64,000 nt of DNA, from contig NC_084894.1 in assembly GCF_958979055.1 (NCBI RefSeq), positions 25,559,116 through 25,623,115 on the forward strand, read 5' to 3'. The notes under the pieces are model-generated. The model was not told where the DNA came from and ran no database searches. It saw only the letters and a program-made list of their open reading frames with translations. Made by a program: the position numbers and the translations under genes. Origin of the DNA: Alnus glutinosa (lineage: Eukaryota > Streptophyta > Magnoliopsida > Fagales > Betulaceae). Shown here piece by piece: positions 1 to 12,200 of this stretch (positions within the stretch are counted from its first letter, which is position 1; each line of letters opens with the position of its first letter).

Positions 1-122
1 ATGTCATTCTTGTAGCATATTTGCTAATGTGACATGGATGTGAATTTAAAAATATGTATTACATTTTTATTGGTTTGATGTGAATTTGGGTTTGTCGAAT
101 CATTAGAAATGGGTTCTCTGCC

Positions 123-269
123 ATGGAGGAGCTCAAGGGTGGAATAGGTGTTTTCACCACTTCCACTAGTCGAAGAGCTTTTAAATGTTTTGAAATTCTC
201 GAGGAAAACCCAGCTGTTAGGAAAGCCTTGATAGTCTGCAGAGTGATTGCAGGGAGGGTTCATAGGCCT
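123..269 (+). pseudogene. Fragment of C2H2 zinc-finger / PARP-like domain gene
   Basis: A 49-codon open stretch reads MEELKGGIGVFTTSTSRRAF and ends ALIVCRVIAGRVHRP. From memory this matches the distal part of a plant protein group that couples C2H2 zinc fingers to a PARP-like catalytic fold (group of Arabidopsis At4g27240); the block GVGVFTxSTSxRAF...RKALxVCRVIAGRVHRP is characteristic of it. After RVHRP the similarity stops abruptly: the downstream codons are unrelated and hydrophobic, and the family's following block (FDSLAGKVGLY...LYLLNPRALLPCFVV) is absent. No upstream portion of the protein is seen before position 123. I read it as a translocated or truncated gene fragment rather than an exon. 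The family assignment is by motif memory only. Confidence 0.55.
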
Positions 270-2016
270 TTGTTTTTCCCTTTATTTGTTGCGAAGGACT
301 TTGGTTCTTCTTTCAAGCCTCTAGTTGCTTGCCAATATATTAAAGATTTGTACTTCTCTGCCCTAATTGTATCGGCCACTTCCCACGTTTTCATTTTTCA
401 CACTATTGTACTACAATTCTTCCTCTTTATTGAATGCTGTTGTTTTTAATGCAGAAATTAATAGCAACCTGCAAAAGAATTTGATCACTTTTGAAGTTAT
501 GTAGCGCTGTGCAGCTACATTACATATAGATGTGCATGAAGGGTAGTTAGCATTGCTGCATTGGGTTGTTGAGAAGGAGAGTTTTAGCGTCAAAAGTCTA
601 ACAGCATATGCATGAATAGTAACTGAAGAATTCAAGAATGGAAGATTTTTATATTTCAGTATGGGGAGATATGGCATAATAAAAATGAAAAATGCCTTCA
701 TTGAAAATCATTCGAGATGATTTGTTAATTTTATGAAACGATTTGAGTCTTCGATTATGACATTAATTGAATTATTCAAATCGACAAGGTGTACAGGATT
801 TTCTCAATCCTTGAGCTCTCTCTCTTCTTGCACATTTCTTTTCATGCTTCTGGAGTCCCACAAATTAAGTAGCTTGAGTTGATTGCTATTAGAGATAAAG
901 CACACTGATTTTCAACATTGCCTTAATTGCTATAATCAAGAGGTTTCCTAGAAAATAAACAATAACAAATTTTAACACTCAAGTTTGAGCCTTTTAATAC
1001 GTTAAGACAATTTTAGATAATCACATGCAGTACAAAACAGCTTTGACAACAACACAAAATGCCAGTTCAAGACCCAACAACACCTGTAGTAGTGCCTATT
1101 CAGAATCCAACATTACAACATAAAGATACAAACGTCACTATATTTTAGTAACATATAATGTTATAAACAAAATTAAGAAGTGGTATGATAACGTCACCTC
1201 ATGTTAATATTCTTCACACTATCTAATAGTGTTGACGCCACCTCGCGTTAATAAAAAAAAAAGGGGTATGTTAAATAGGTGTAAATACCGTAGAGATCGA
1301 GTAGCATTATTACTTCAAGTTTGGTAGCTGATCGCCAACGAGGGTTATTGTTGAGCCTAATGTTGGTATAAAATTATCTGAATTTAATGTGCTTGTGCAG
1401 TTGCACATATTTAATCAGTTTATTCTGAGTTTGATTGTTTAAAAATAAATAAATTTAAATTTTGAGGAAAATATTTTTAGCCCCCCAAAACTTACACTTA
1501 TACTTTTGAAAGAATTTTTAAAAGTAACACTCCACCCTCCAACTACTACTTTGTAGTGCTTAACACCCTCTACCATCATTTTCAGTCAAATTGAATGAAA
1601 AATGTGTTTACGTAACATTTTTGGACAAACTTTCCGAAATGCCTCACTTTGTTAAGTTGCTTTACATAAATTGCCCAAAAAAAACCTATTAAAAAACCAA
1701 CAATAGATCACCTCTCACCAGAATTTTCTATAGGTGAATTTGCATTTGCTTGTCTGTCTACATTTTCAATTAAAAAAAATTATGAAGCATTTTTTTTTCT
1801 ATGTTTAAAATTTCTGAATTTTGAAAATTCTCTCTGAAATTCCAATCACTATTTGTATCCCCTGCTATGCAGCACGGAAGGCTTTGGCTGCAGAACCCAA
1901 CTGCTCCGGACAACCTGCAGTATGAGACCCACCAACCCGGGCCCTGCAATCCCCTCTCTGTAAAGATTGTCGAAATTACACGCAATTCAAGCACATATTC
2001 CAACTATGGTGTACAC
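270..2016. other. Gene-free AT-rich stretch
   Basis: No supportable gene. Positions about 1867-2016 are less AT-rich and hold a short open frame, but no family could be recognised. This stretch lies just left of the thioesterase-gene duplication, whose left edge is near 2019. Confidence 0.5.
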
Positions 2017-2224
2017 TATTCCTCATCATCATCCACAATTCAAGGTATATATCACTAAATGATTACTCAATCACATATACAGCAATTAAACAAGTGCAAA
2101 TTTCTAACCCCTTGCACTGCCAGAATACTGAATCTTTATTCAATGAAGATACATTCACTCCACTACAAAAAGAAAACGACCGTCTAGTAGGATTTAGAAC
2201 ATTTATGTGAAATGGATTCAGACC

Positions 2225-4618
2225 TCAGAGTTTGCTGTGATGTTTACCAAACAATGAATGCCGACCTTCAGCAATAATCTCCCCCGTTGCTTTGTTTCTC
2301 ATAAGGACGATTGTTCCCGAGTAACCTCCTTTTTGTCCTAAAACCTTTGCAGTAATCTCTAACTCATCCTGCAATTTGCCATCCTGGGAGATCAGATGCT
2401 ACGAAAAATGTACTCAAATATCAAACTTAAACCCTTCTTGCTTTACCCCTTCTTTAACACGAAAATAAAACACTACAGAAGCTAAGATGATTGCCAAATT
2501 ACTCTAGTTGTTTTTATCATATTCAACGCTAAAATACTTGAGAAAAGTACGACTTGTGTCCCGTGTCTTGTGAGCACAAAATACAAGGTAGAATTGTCAC
2601 ATCAATAATTCGAGAAGCGTGGCAGTTCCACCTTGCATCCGGTGTGCAAAGGTACGAGAAACAAACCAAAACTTTAGAGAAATTGAAATCAGTGCCTTAG
2701 GACCGTAATCAAGACCAAATTTTAGGAAACATTTTTAGTCGATTAAAAAGCATATCTAACTGTGGTATTGTTTTTATTTTTTTTTTTTCCTTTTTTTTTT
2801 TTTTGGTCAGAGTGACATTAAATGTTAGAAAGTTAGAAATAGGGTGTTTTTGGTAACCATACTAACCAACTTCCTCTCTCCGCCCCTCCCCTTATTTTCA
2901 CTTCTCTAAAAAAAAGTCTACTTCAAAACATTCTCACTTTTTTCACTTTTTATATCACATCAATCATTTTTTATTATTATTCAAATAAAAAAAACTCACT
3001 ACAAACAAAACTTTTTCACTTTTCCATAAAAATTCTTTCTACTTTATATAACATCAATCACTTCTTACTACTACACAAAAAAAAAAAAAAAAAAAAAAAA
3101 AAATCACCTCAACAATCTTTACTAAACACCCGATATGTGTTCAATGACTGCTTGGGCACTTAGTTCAATAACTCGAATTAAAGGTCAAAAACAAGATAGC
3201 TTGGTGACAAATTCAATCTGATTATAAGACTTCCAAAGCAACCAAAAAAATATATATATCAAACACTAAGATGTTTTCAAAAAATAAAGCTAGCTTACAT
3301 GAACCCTTGCAGTCGAAATAAAAGAGATTGACATGTCCACTGAAACATTCATTGGGAGACCCTCAACATGGACTACAGCACCACCGACTTCATCAATAAG
3401 GTTTGCAATTGCACCTGAAGCCAACTTCCCAGTGCTATCCTGCAATTACGTATCCCAAAAGAACTGCATTTTTAATTGCTCCCAGTCACAGGGGAAACAG
3501 AATCAGATAGAAAAGCAGAATTCACAGCCCTCTCAGTAAAAATTATGCCCAAAATAAGTTCAAATTATTAAATCAATACAGATGCTTACCAAAAAAGAAT
3601 TGAAGAGATAAAGACTTGGAGAAGTGATCTTGATATAACATCTTAGGCAACACTTCAATTCAAAAGCTTAATCCTTCTGGTTCCATCCAATTATATTATA
3701 TCAACCACTCACTCTTGTAATTCATTCCTCCACGTGGGACTTTAACCAGTCACATTCACATGTATACTCTAACAAAATGTCTTATCAGCCTGTGAAAGCA
3801 ATTTTTCAGAGTTTCAACAATCTTAGCAGCATTTATTTCATTACATTTTTCATTGAAACATAATTAAGCAGACAAGAAAAATATTTGATATACAAGCGCT
3901 TAAATCATAGTTGCAAACACCTAGACTGTGAGTTATAAATGCCTAAATAAAGCTCTAATGATCCAGGCAAAAGACATATATAAACTACCGAATTTTATTA
4001 TATCAACGCCACTCAATGTGAGATTTTAATTGTTAAATCACAAATTATTCAAAAAGTTTAAGCAGATAGAAAATGGTTGATTCAATTATTTAATCAATAT
4101 ATAAACACTCCCCCGTTCAAACTCCCCTTATTAAAATAAGTTATGCCCAACAAGTAAAATATTTAATTGATATGAGGTGAGTATACAAAATGGTTAATTT
4201 AATCATTAATTACTACAATAAAATGCTTATCAGTTTGTGAAAGCAGTTTTTCAGAGTTTCAGCAATTTTAGCAGCATTTGTTTCAAGTTATAGATCATTA
4301 GATCTTGTCATAAAGCTCCAATAATCAAATCAAAAACTAAATACATAAACTACTGACTAAGCAATTTCCAAACATGTAATATGAGAAACTCGTTCAGCGA
4401 ATTAGTGAGGGGATTGGATATCTTACGATGAGGCGAGGAGGGACCTTGAAAGTACAGGCGACGAAGCCTGGCTCCACCCGGTCGACTCGGATGCCTCTGA
4501 GGCTAAACACCTCGTAGAAACTTGGTTCCACCCCAACTCGGTGAGGATGGACGGTGAGTCGCGACACGCTCTCCGATTCCTCTGCGGTCAATCCTAGAAA
4601 TTCTTTGGCCTTCTCCAT
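2225..4618 (-). CDS. ACOT13-like acyl-CoA thioesterase (hotdog fold), three exons
   Basis: Coding exons on the minus strand are 4427-4618, 3299-3439 and 2225-2368, giving 158 aa, a usual length for the family. Introns end in GT..AG and all junctions are in phase 0. The start is the ATG at 4618 (MEKAKEFLGLTAEESESVSR); no ATG precedes it in frame. The core reads SGAIANLIDEVGGAVV (Asp80 in the position of the catalytic Asp of human ACOT13), then NVSVDMSISFIST and NKATGEIIAEGRHSLFGKH, the hallmark C-terminus of plant thioesterase-superfamily (ACOT13-like) proteins. Such enzymes hydrolyse acyl-CoA thioesters; the plant substrate is not certain from sequence. The histidine-glycine-glycine of the human helix is SGA here, as I recall for plant members. 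All three exons are open, so this is the functional copy of the duplicated pair. Confidence 0.88.
2850..3128. repeat. Dispersed AT-rich repeat in intron 2 (MITE-like)
   Basis: This A/T-rich block, with a 30-base-class poly(A) run near 3074-3104, contains the phrases CACTTTTTATATCACATCAA and CAACAATCTTTACTAAACAC. Close relatives lie at 18560-18833 (the same intron of the second thioesterase copy, so older than the duplication) and at about 47690-47905 upstream of NPF copy A. The ends are not clear. Confidence 0.55.
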
Positions 4619-5958
4619 TTTTTTTGGGTTTCTCTTCTCAGGTTCTCTCAAATCCGTCCTCGGATACTTTTAGAAAGCAGAGACTATTATACGTGCCGGA
4701 TGAGGATTTCACTTCGGCTCCACGATAACGAAATCGAGACCGTTAAAATGTTTGAAAGTCTTATACCATTGTAGCACTAGCGAAAGCTTCTTTTCAACCT
4801 TTTCTCAATTTAAGAAACTAAAACACTTTTTCTTCTTTAGTTAAATACACATCATAATAATTTTTCTTATTATTTTCTTATATTATTTAAAAATTTTAAA
4901 TTAAATACTAAAAGAAAGAGACAAAAAAAATAAATCATTTAAATATTATTCAAAAAATGTGAAAAGAATGAGAGATGAGAGATAATTTTTTTTTATTAAA
5001 ATAATTTTAATGAAATCACTTTTACTTCCGTATATATAGAGTATAACTTTTAGTTTGCTCAGGGCATCTCTAGTGAACTTTATAATTTTTCTTTCAATTT
5101 TAGTTTAAAAATCTACTTTTTACCAACTTAACAATCTTTACTAAACACCCCATATGTGTTCAATGACTAATTGGATACTTAGTTCAATAACTCGCATTAA
5201 AGTAGAAAGAATAATGACCTGTTTGGGTGTTAAATTTTTAGAATTAAAATTGAATTCTTATTCTGTTCGCGAATTTTTAGGTAAAGAAATGTGTTTAGAT
5301 GATGAATAGAATTTAAATTCTTTTTTGAATTTGTGTTTGGGTGTTGGATTTTTGAAATTGGAAATTATTATTTTTTAATGGGAAGAAATGATTGGAAATG
5401 ATTGAAAGTTTGAAAAGGTGTGTATAATGATTGGTATTGTGAAAAGTACTGCAGTATAATGATTTATTATTAAAAAAATTTTGTTTGGTTTAAATATTGA
5501 TTATTTAATTATTTAAAGTATGGGACCCACACGTTTTTGGTTCTTTTGGAGAACCTTTTTCTCACGCGTGGGTCCCGGTTAGTCATCAGCCGTTTTTGTC
5601 CTTGAATAGTTGAATTGAGAGTGAATTCTTGGCGTGAAACGGGCTAGGATTTGGGTTGAAACCGGGTGGGTGGGTTTTTTCCAAAACCCGACTAGAATAG
5701 GATTCCGTTTCTGCTCCCAAATCTTTTTGTGGGTCAGGGATAAAATAAATGGCAATGTTAAGGTAACTTTGGGCTGTACATTCGGATCAGATTAGGTCTG
5801 TCAGGCTATACAAAACTGGTATATAAAGGGCCCCCAATGCAGCCCAATGCCTTTTGGGCTTTATTCTGCTATGGCCATTTCCAATATAAACAGGAAGGAC
5901 TGATTTTATAGTCCATAATTTAATGGTATATAGTATTATAGATTGCAAGTGAAATAAA
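4619..5958. other. Upstream region of the intact thioesterase gene
   Basis: The first 150 bases match 28461-28620 upstream of the pseudogene copy, so they are conserved 5' UTR or promoter. About 5212-5500 is a T-rich stretch (GGTGTTAAATTTTTAGAATT-like phrases repeated twice) that looks like a MITE remnant. About 5740-5958 is again shared with unit 2 and includes a TATATAAAGGGCCC-like run near 5820 (shared with 29291). No gene seen. Confidence 0.5.
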
Positions 5959-6680
5959 TGCTCCGTTTGTTTCGGTGTAAAATAATTTCTGAAAAATGAT
6001 TTCGACATTTTTCGGTGTTTGGTAGGGGCGAAAATAATAGTCGACCGGAAAATGATTTCTGCTTGACTAAAAATGCTTAGTAAATTTCGGAAAATGATTT
6101 ACGCTTTTTAAAAGCGTAAATCGTTTTCCGAAGACGCCAGACGCGGTCGATCTATTTTAAACGACACAGTCGACCTTCACGTTCAAGCAGCCGATCACCA
6201 TCAAAATATTGTCGGTATCGGAATCCGACAACATCCGGTTAATGTCGCCGGAATCTGGCGACGGAACCCGGCCACCTTCGCTGAAATCCGGTCAGCCAGA
6301 TTCCGGCGACCAATTTGGCCGGATTTAGCCAGAGAGGCCGATCCCGGCCAGCTCTGGCCAGAGAGGCCGGAATCCGGCTATCCCGAATTCCAACGAAACT
6401 GTCTGGATTCCGGCCTTTATCTCGAATTCTGGCTATATTAGCCAGAATCTTGTCGGTCAGTGACCGAATCTCGTCATCGATGATTTTTATATTATTTTAT
6501 ATTAATATTTATATGTTTTGAATAAAAATTAATTTTTATAGGTTAAAATTATTGAATGAAAATATGAAAAATATTTGTGATTTTCTGTACGCACCAAACA
6601 CCGAAAAATGCTTTCGGCGAAAAATATTTTCCAGAAAAATGACTTCCTTGAAACCATTTTACGTCGAAACAAACGGAGCA
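5959..6680. mobile_element. MITE with TGCTCCGTTTGTTTCG termini
   Basis: A 722-bp insertion with perfect 16-bp terminal inverted repeats, TGCTCCGTTTGTTTCG and CGAAACAAACGGAGCA; imperfect inverted similarity continues inward. It is flanked by AAA on both sides. The empty site survives in the sister unit (GAAATAAAGAAAATC at about 29420-29434), so a 3-bp target duplication is read directly. The interior is GC-rich and has a run of CCGGAATC-type phrases but no transposase frame. A 3-bp target is compatible with PIF/Harbinger, though the TIR is not a textbook one. Confidence 0.8.
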
Positions 6681-7218
6681 AAAGAAAATCCTATTTTAAT
6701 AAGGAGGCAGTGGCCCACGAGGGGGAGAGTGATGCAAATGGACGCAACAAAGATAGGAAAATAACATAAAATAAATATAAATGTTACGTTAATTTAGAGT
6801 TTCACCCAAATAACGAAGATAAACCAGTCAACCGGAGTCTCACTATTCCTCATCATCATCCACATTTCAAGGTATATATCACTAAATGATTACTCAATCA
6901 CATATACAGCAATTAAACAAGTACAAATTTCTAACCCCTTGCACTGCCAGAATACTGAGTCTTTTTTCAATAGAAGATACATTCACTCCGCTACAAAAGG
7001 AGAACAACCGTCTAGTAGAATTTAGAACATGTGCGTGTTAACCTTCATAACATTTATGTGAAATGGATTCAGACCTCACAGTTTGCTGTGATGTTTACCA
7101 AACAATGAATGCCGACCTTCAGCAATAATCTCCCCCGTTGCTTTGTTTCTCACAAGGACGATTGTTCCAGAGTAACCTCCTCTTTGTACTAAAAAACCCT
7201 TGAGGTAATCAATAACTC

Positions 7219-7851
7219 TGTTGGGACAAATATAGATCTTCTCAGGAGTTGGGCCCAATCCGGGATGTGGGCCCTCTCTGATCCACCCGACCGGGCCCAA
7301 ATATTGGAAAAATCATAATTTACCCGGGCCCATTGAGGCTCCTTGGGCCCAAGTCTGTTGCAACAGGCCTGAGTTGGCGATCCAAATGCTAGTTGGTATC
7401 CGCATCTGCAGGCGTCTCGGCAGTACCCGGAATCTAAGGGACACGACGCACGTCATGGAAGTCATGCGTCTCGGCAGTACCCGGAACCTAAGGGACACGA
7501 TGCATGTCGTGGGACCCCATGATACCACCGAGATCTACGGAATCTGGAAGAGTTGTTTACATGGAGCCACGTCTCCTCCAACCGCCTCGTGCACAAATTG
7601 TGAAGCTAATGGAACTGCTCCATAACCTCTATAAATACAAGAATTGCTTCAGATGCTAAGGTACAGGCTAATCAGTCTCTTTGGCATTATTTTGCGCATT
7701 TATTCTCAGAACCATACACTTACTTAAGCATCGGAGCGGGGTTGTCGGAACCCCCCGACGCAGCTTTACTTTTCAGGTGAACCAGACACAACCGGGAGCA
7801 ACTTAGTCCAAAATCTGACCGACACGTCACCTTCCGGAAACTGTCGCAACA
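7219..7851 (+). repeat. 5' LTR of the Ty3/gypsy element
   Basis: TG..CA ended, 633 bp. It contains a direct duplication of about 54 bp starting at 7412 and 7466 (GCGTCTCGGCAGTACCCGGA phrase), present in both LTRs, so it was fixed before this insertion. Confidence 0.93.
7630..7637 (+). promoter_or_regulatory. TATA box of the LTR promoter
   Basis: TATAAATA in the context CCTCTATAAATACAAG, placed in the mid-to-right part of the LTR as expected for the Pol II promoter of the genomic transcript. The same box is at 17910-17917 in the 3' LTR. Confidence 0.7.
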
Positions 7852-7873
7852 GTTTGGCGCCGTCTGTGGGAAC
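7852..7873 (+). other. Primer binding site
   Basis: One base after the LTR end comes TTTGGCGCCGTCTGTGGGAA. The TGGCGCCGTCTGTGGG form is typical of the tRNA primer site of Tat/Ogre-type Ty3/gypsy elements. Which tRNA it pairs with was not checked. Confidence 0.75.
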
Positions 7874-7904
7874 GACTTATATCGTTTTCCTAAAAAATTC
7901 CGTT

Positions 7905-9287
7905 ATGGTGAATACTCGATCAGAAACCAACCGAGTGCCTCGGGATGACCGAAATGCCCGAGACGAAGGAAACTCCAACGATCCCCAATTCACTCTCCTG
8001 AATGAAAGAATGGAGCAGATGGCCAAAAGCATCGAGGATTTGGCCACTATGAATGCTGTCCTCTAGGCCCGGGTTCCAGAACTTCACCGAACTATTACTG
8101 ACCCAGGAAATCGAGAGGAAGGCAGCCGGGTCGAAGGAACAGAGGAGCCGAACAAAGAAGAAGAAGTCCCAGGAAATCCACCACCTGTTCAACCCGAGGC
8201 AGCAAGGGCGGTACAAGGCATGATTGCCCGGTTGGAGCAAAGATGCAATGTTCTAACCGCAGCTATCCAACGGAACGATAAGGGAAAAGCTTCCCTGGTG
8301 GAAAACCTTTTACAGAAGACCACCTCCCCATTCACCGAGGAGGTGGCAAATATTTGCCTTCCTGAGAAGTTCAAAGTCCCAGAGATCCCGTTTTATACGG
8401 GACTTGAAGATCCTGTGGAGCACCTAGATAATTTCAGGGCCCACATGGATCTCCATCGAACACCCGAGATGGTTGCCTGCCGAGCCTTTCCTTTGACCCT
8501 CTCGGGCAATGCCCGTGACTGGTTCAGGAGCCTCCCGCCAAATTCCATTCGTCATTTCGAGGACCTCGGCAGGATGTTCCTGACGCAGTTCATGGCCGGC
8601 AGGGTCAGAAGAAAGCCGTCGGGATCCTTAATGTCATTGCACCAAGGACCCGAGGAATCCCTCAGAGATTTCTTTATGAGGTTCAACAAGGCTAGACTTG
8701 AAGCTGAGGCAGCAACAGATGATTTCATCTACGGAGCTCTCTTTCAGGGAATCCGAAAAGACGGAGCACTAATGGCTGATATAGCCAGGAAGCCCCCTCA
8801 GAATTTAGATGGCTTTATGAGTAAAGCTGAGAAGTACATTAACCAGGAAGAGACACTCCGAGCTCTGTTGGGACCCGAGACTACTCGCCCATCCACTTCC
8901 GGGAACCCAAAAAAGAAGAATCCTCGGAAGGAAGAACGGAAGCGGGTTCCGGAAGAAGAGGCCAGGCCGAAGCGGGATCAGGAGTCCCTAAGGGGTCACA
9001 ACTGGACACCCCTCAATGCACCCATTATGGATGTTCTCCTGGAAATAAAGCGAGATCCGACATACCGGAAGCCCAAACCGGTGCTTGCAAATCCGCATTC
9101 ACGATACGCCGACCAGTACTGTGTGTTTCATGACACCACCGGGCATCGTACGGAAGCCTGCATATCCTTGAGACTTCTGATTGAACGTTTCATAGAAAAC
9201 GGAAAACTTGTCCGTTTCCTCGCAGATCAGAGAATTCAGCAGAATCCGGAGCACGGCAACCGCCACCATCAGAATCGGCTCCATTAG
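7905..9287 (+). pseudogene. gag: gag of the Ty3/gypsy element (one internal stop)
   Basis: The frame runs from ATG 7905 (MVNTRSETNRVPRDD) to TAG 9285-9287, broken by TAG at 8064-8066. The part after 8220 is continuous and carries the retrotransposon gag core: FYTGLEDPVEHLDNFRAHMD, then ACRAFPLTLSGNARDWFRSL, then a KARLEAE region. A short cysteine/histidine patch (YCVFHDTTGHRTEAC) near the end resembles the degenerate CCHC knuckle of this lineage. The same frame reads on past 9287 into the protease region, so the terminal TAG may itself be a mutated CAG rather than the natural gag stop. Gag would package the element RNA into particles. Confidence 0.85.
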
Positions 9288-12200
9288 GATCAAAACAATC
9301 CCCGGGATGATCGGGGAAGAAATCAAGAAAGAGGAAGGGAACAAGAACGCAGGCCGGATCCTCGGGCTGCACGAGATAGAAGTAGGAGCCGAGCCAGACC
9401 CGAACGGCAGGAGAACCTTCTGGAAATACAGACGATTTCGGGGGGTTTCGGAGGAGGCGGAGAATCTAGCTCGGCGCGGAAGGCATACGCAAGACAGTTA
9501 CGGGATTTCGAGGTATACTCGGTGCAGAAACCTCCAAAGTCCCAAAAACGAGACGCACAAGTGATCGGGTTCTCGGACGATGATTATGCAGGGGTATCAC
9601 TCCCGCATACCGACGCTCTGGTACTGAGTCTGGCCATAGCCAACCACAAAATACACCGCGTCTTGGTTGACACAGGAAGCTCGGCTGACATCCTTTACAG
9701 GTCAGCCTTCGAGCGGATGAAGATCGATCGAAGTAAGGTGATCCCGGCGAGATATTCGCTTGTGGGATTTGCAGGAGAGAAAGTGCTCCCACTCGGGTCC
9801 ATTGAGCTTCCGGTCACAGCAGGAATGTACCCGAGGCAGAGGACGGTGATGGTTCGGTTCTTAATAATCGACCGACCATCGGCCTACAACGCCATCCTCG
9901 GGAGAACAGCTCTCAACGAATTTAGGGCTGTGACCTCAACTCCTCACCTGAGCATGAAGTTCCCCACCGAAGAAGGCGTCGGTGTCGAAAAAGGAGACCA
10001 GAGGATGGCCCGAGAATGTTACAATACAAGTTTGAAGAAGCTCCCGGAAGCCGCGAGACTGGGAGAGAAGAAAAAAGATGAAGAAAAATAGCAATCACCG
10101 TTGGGGGAGCCGGTCGAGGAACTGGAAGAATTCGAGCTCGGTGACTCGAAGAAGAAAGTCCGTGTCGGCGCGCAGCTTCCCCTTGAAATGAAGGAAGCCC
10201 TGGTTGCATTCCTCAGAAAAAACAAAGATGTATTCGCATGGAGCCACGAGGACATGCCGGGAATACCCCCATCCGTAATAACCCACAAGCTAATGGTGGA
10301 TCCAAGCTATCGACAGGTTAAACAACGAAGAAGGACTTTCGCACCGGAATGAAACCAGGCCATTGCCGAGGAAGTACACAAACTATTGCGGGCTGGGTTT
10401 ATCCGAGAAGTAGACTACCCAGTGTGGTTGGCCAATGTGGTTTTAGTCAAGAAAGCCACCGGGAAGTGGAGAATGTGTGTTGACTTCACCGATCTCAACA
10501 AAGCGTGTCCCAAGGATAGTTTTCCATTACCTCGGATCGATCTTCTTGTAGACTCTACATCCGGTCATGAACTTTTAACATTCATGGATGCCTTCTCAGG
10601 GTACAACCAAATCCACATGGATGAAGCCGACCAAGAAAAAACGTCGTTCATTACCGACCGAGGTCTCTACTGTTACAAAATGATGCCGTTCGGTCTAAAG
10701 AACGCCGGGGCTACATACCAGAGGCTCGTCAATAAAATGTTCCGAAATCAAATCGGACGAAACGTGGAAGTCTATGTTGACGACATGCTTGTGAAGAGCA
10801 CACAAGCTGCCGGCCATATAGCCGACCTGGGGGAAACTTTCAAAACACTAAGGAGTCATAAGATGAAGCTGAACCCGGCCAAATGTGCTTTCGGCGTATC
10901 CTCAGGAAAATTCTTAGGATTCATGGTTTCACAAAGAGGAATCGAGGCGAATCCCGAGAAGGTGAGTGCTGTCCTCAGCATGCAACCTCCCCGGACCACC
11001 AAGCAACTGCAACAGTTGACCGGGAGAATAGCAGCCCTTAACCGGTTCATCTCCCGATCCACCGACAAATGTCTCCCATTCTTCAAGATTTTGAGAAAAG
11101 CCTTCGTGTGGAGCAGTGAGTGCGAGGAAGCCTTCAAGAAGTTAAAAGAATATCTGACCAACCCGCCGCTGTTGAGCAGCCCCGAGGAAGGAGAAATCTT
11201 GTATCTTTATCTCGCAGTATCACCCTCGGCAGTCAGTTCAGCTTTGGTCCGAGAAGACTCAGGCATTCAGAAACCGGTTTATTTCACTAGTAAAGCCCTC
11301 CATGGAGCCGAGGAGAGGTACCCTCGGATTGAAAAATTGGCCTTCGCCTTAATAATCTCGGCCCGGAGATTGAGGCCATATTTCCAGGCACACGCTATAC
11401 GAGTGTTAACCGAGCATCCGCTGAAGAAGATATTACAAAAACCGGATCTATCCGGGAGGTTGGTAAATTGGTCGGTAGAACTGGGGCAGTTTGACATAGA
11501 GTTCCACCCTCGTACTTCTATCAAGGGTCAGGCGCTAGCCGACTTCCTGCTAGAATTTAGCAATACGCCCGAAAGCGAAGAGCTGCCCGAGAAGGAAACA
11601 TGGGTAGCATATGTAGATGGTTCTTCGGCCGACCAGAAGAGCGGAGTCGGTGTCACTTTAGCAAGCCCGGATGGAGAAACTTTTCAATATACGATCAAAC
11701 TGGATTTTATGACACCAATAATGAAGCCGAGTATGAAGCACTTTTGTCCGGGCTTTCAATAGCTCGGGAAATGGGAGCAAGGAATGTGGAGATCAGAAGC
11801 GACTCTCAGTTGGTAGTCAGCCATGTGCAGGGATCGGCCGAGGCACAAGGTGAAAAGATGATTCAATATCTCGATAAGGTACGCAAATGCCAATCTAACT
11901 TCCACAGAACCGCCGTAACCAAAGTTCCTCGGGAAGAGAACGCCCGAGCCGATGCTCTTTCCAAAATGGGTTCCGGCACCGGGCCTGTCGTCAGAACGTC
12001 CACACGGGGGGTGGTGATACAGACCAAGCCTTCAATCCTTCCACAACTCGACATGATGGAAATTGAAGAAGAATCAGACGAACCCGAATGGGCTACTGAT
12101 GTAATTCAGTACCTCCGCGACGGTTCCCTACCCGAGGAAAAGCTGCAAGCTCGGAAGGTAAAAATACATTCAGCCCGGTACGTGCTTATCGGAGGGGTGC

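Larger units (their letters stand above)
2019..6845. repeat. Tandem segmental duplication, unit 1
   Basis: This 4.8-kb block is repeated directly after itself as unit 2. The left edge is a shared run beginning TATTCCTCATCATCATCCAC (2019 and again near 6846). Unit 1 holds the intact ACOT13-like gene, its upstream region, and a conserved patch around 5740-5958 and 6681-6780 that recurs at 29199-29530. It carries one private insertion, the MITE at 5959-6680. The edges are accurate to a few bases. Confidence 0.85.

Noticed and set aside
1770-2058. Open frames at 1770-2003 (minus) and 1867-2058 (plus)
   Set aside because: Short overlapping frames on opposite strands with no family match; part falls in the shared edge of the duplication.
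7313-7625. Open frames on both strands inside the LTRs
   Set aside because: They come from the 54-bp duplication in the LTR and lie in non-coding promoter sequence; identical frames recur in the other LTR.
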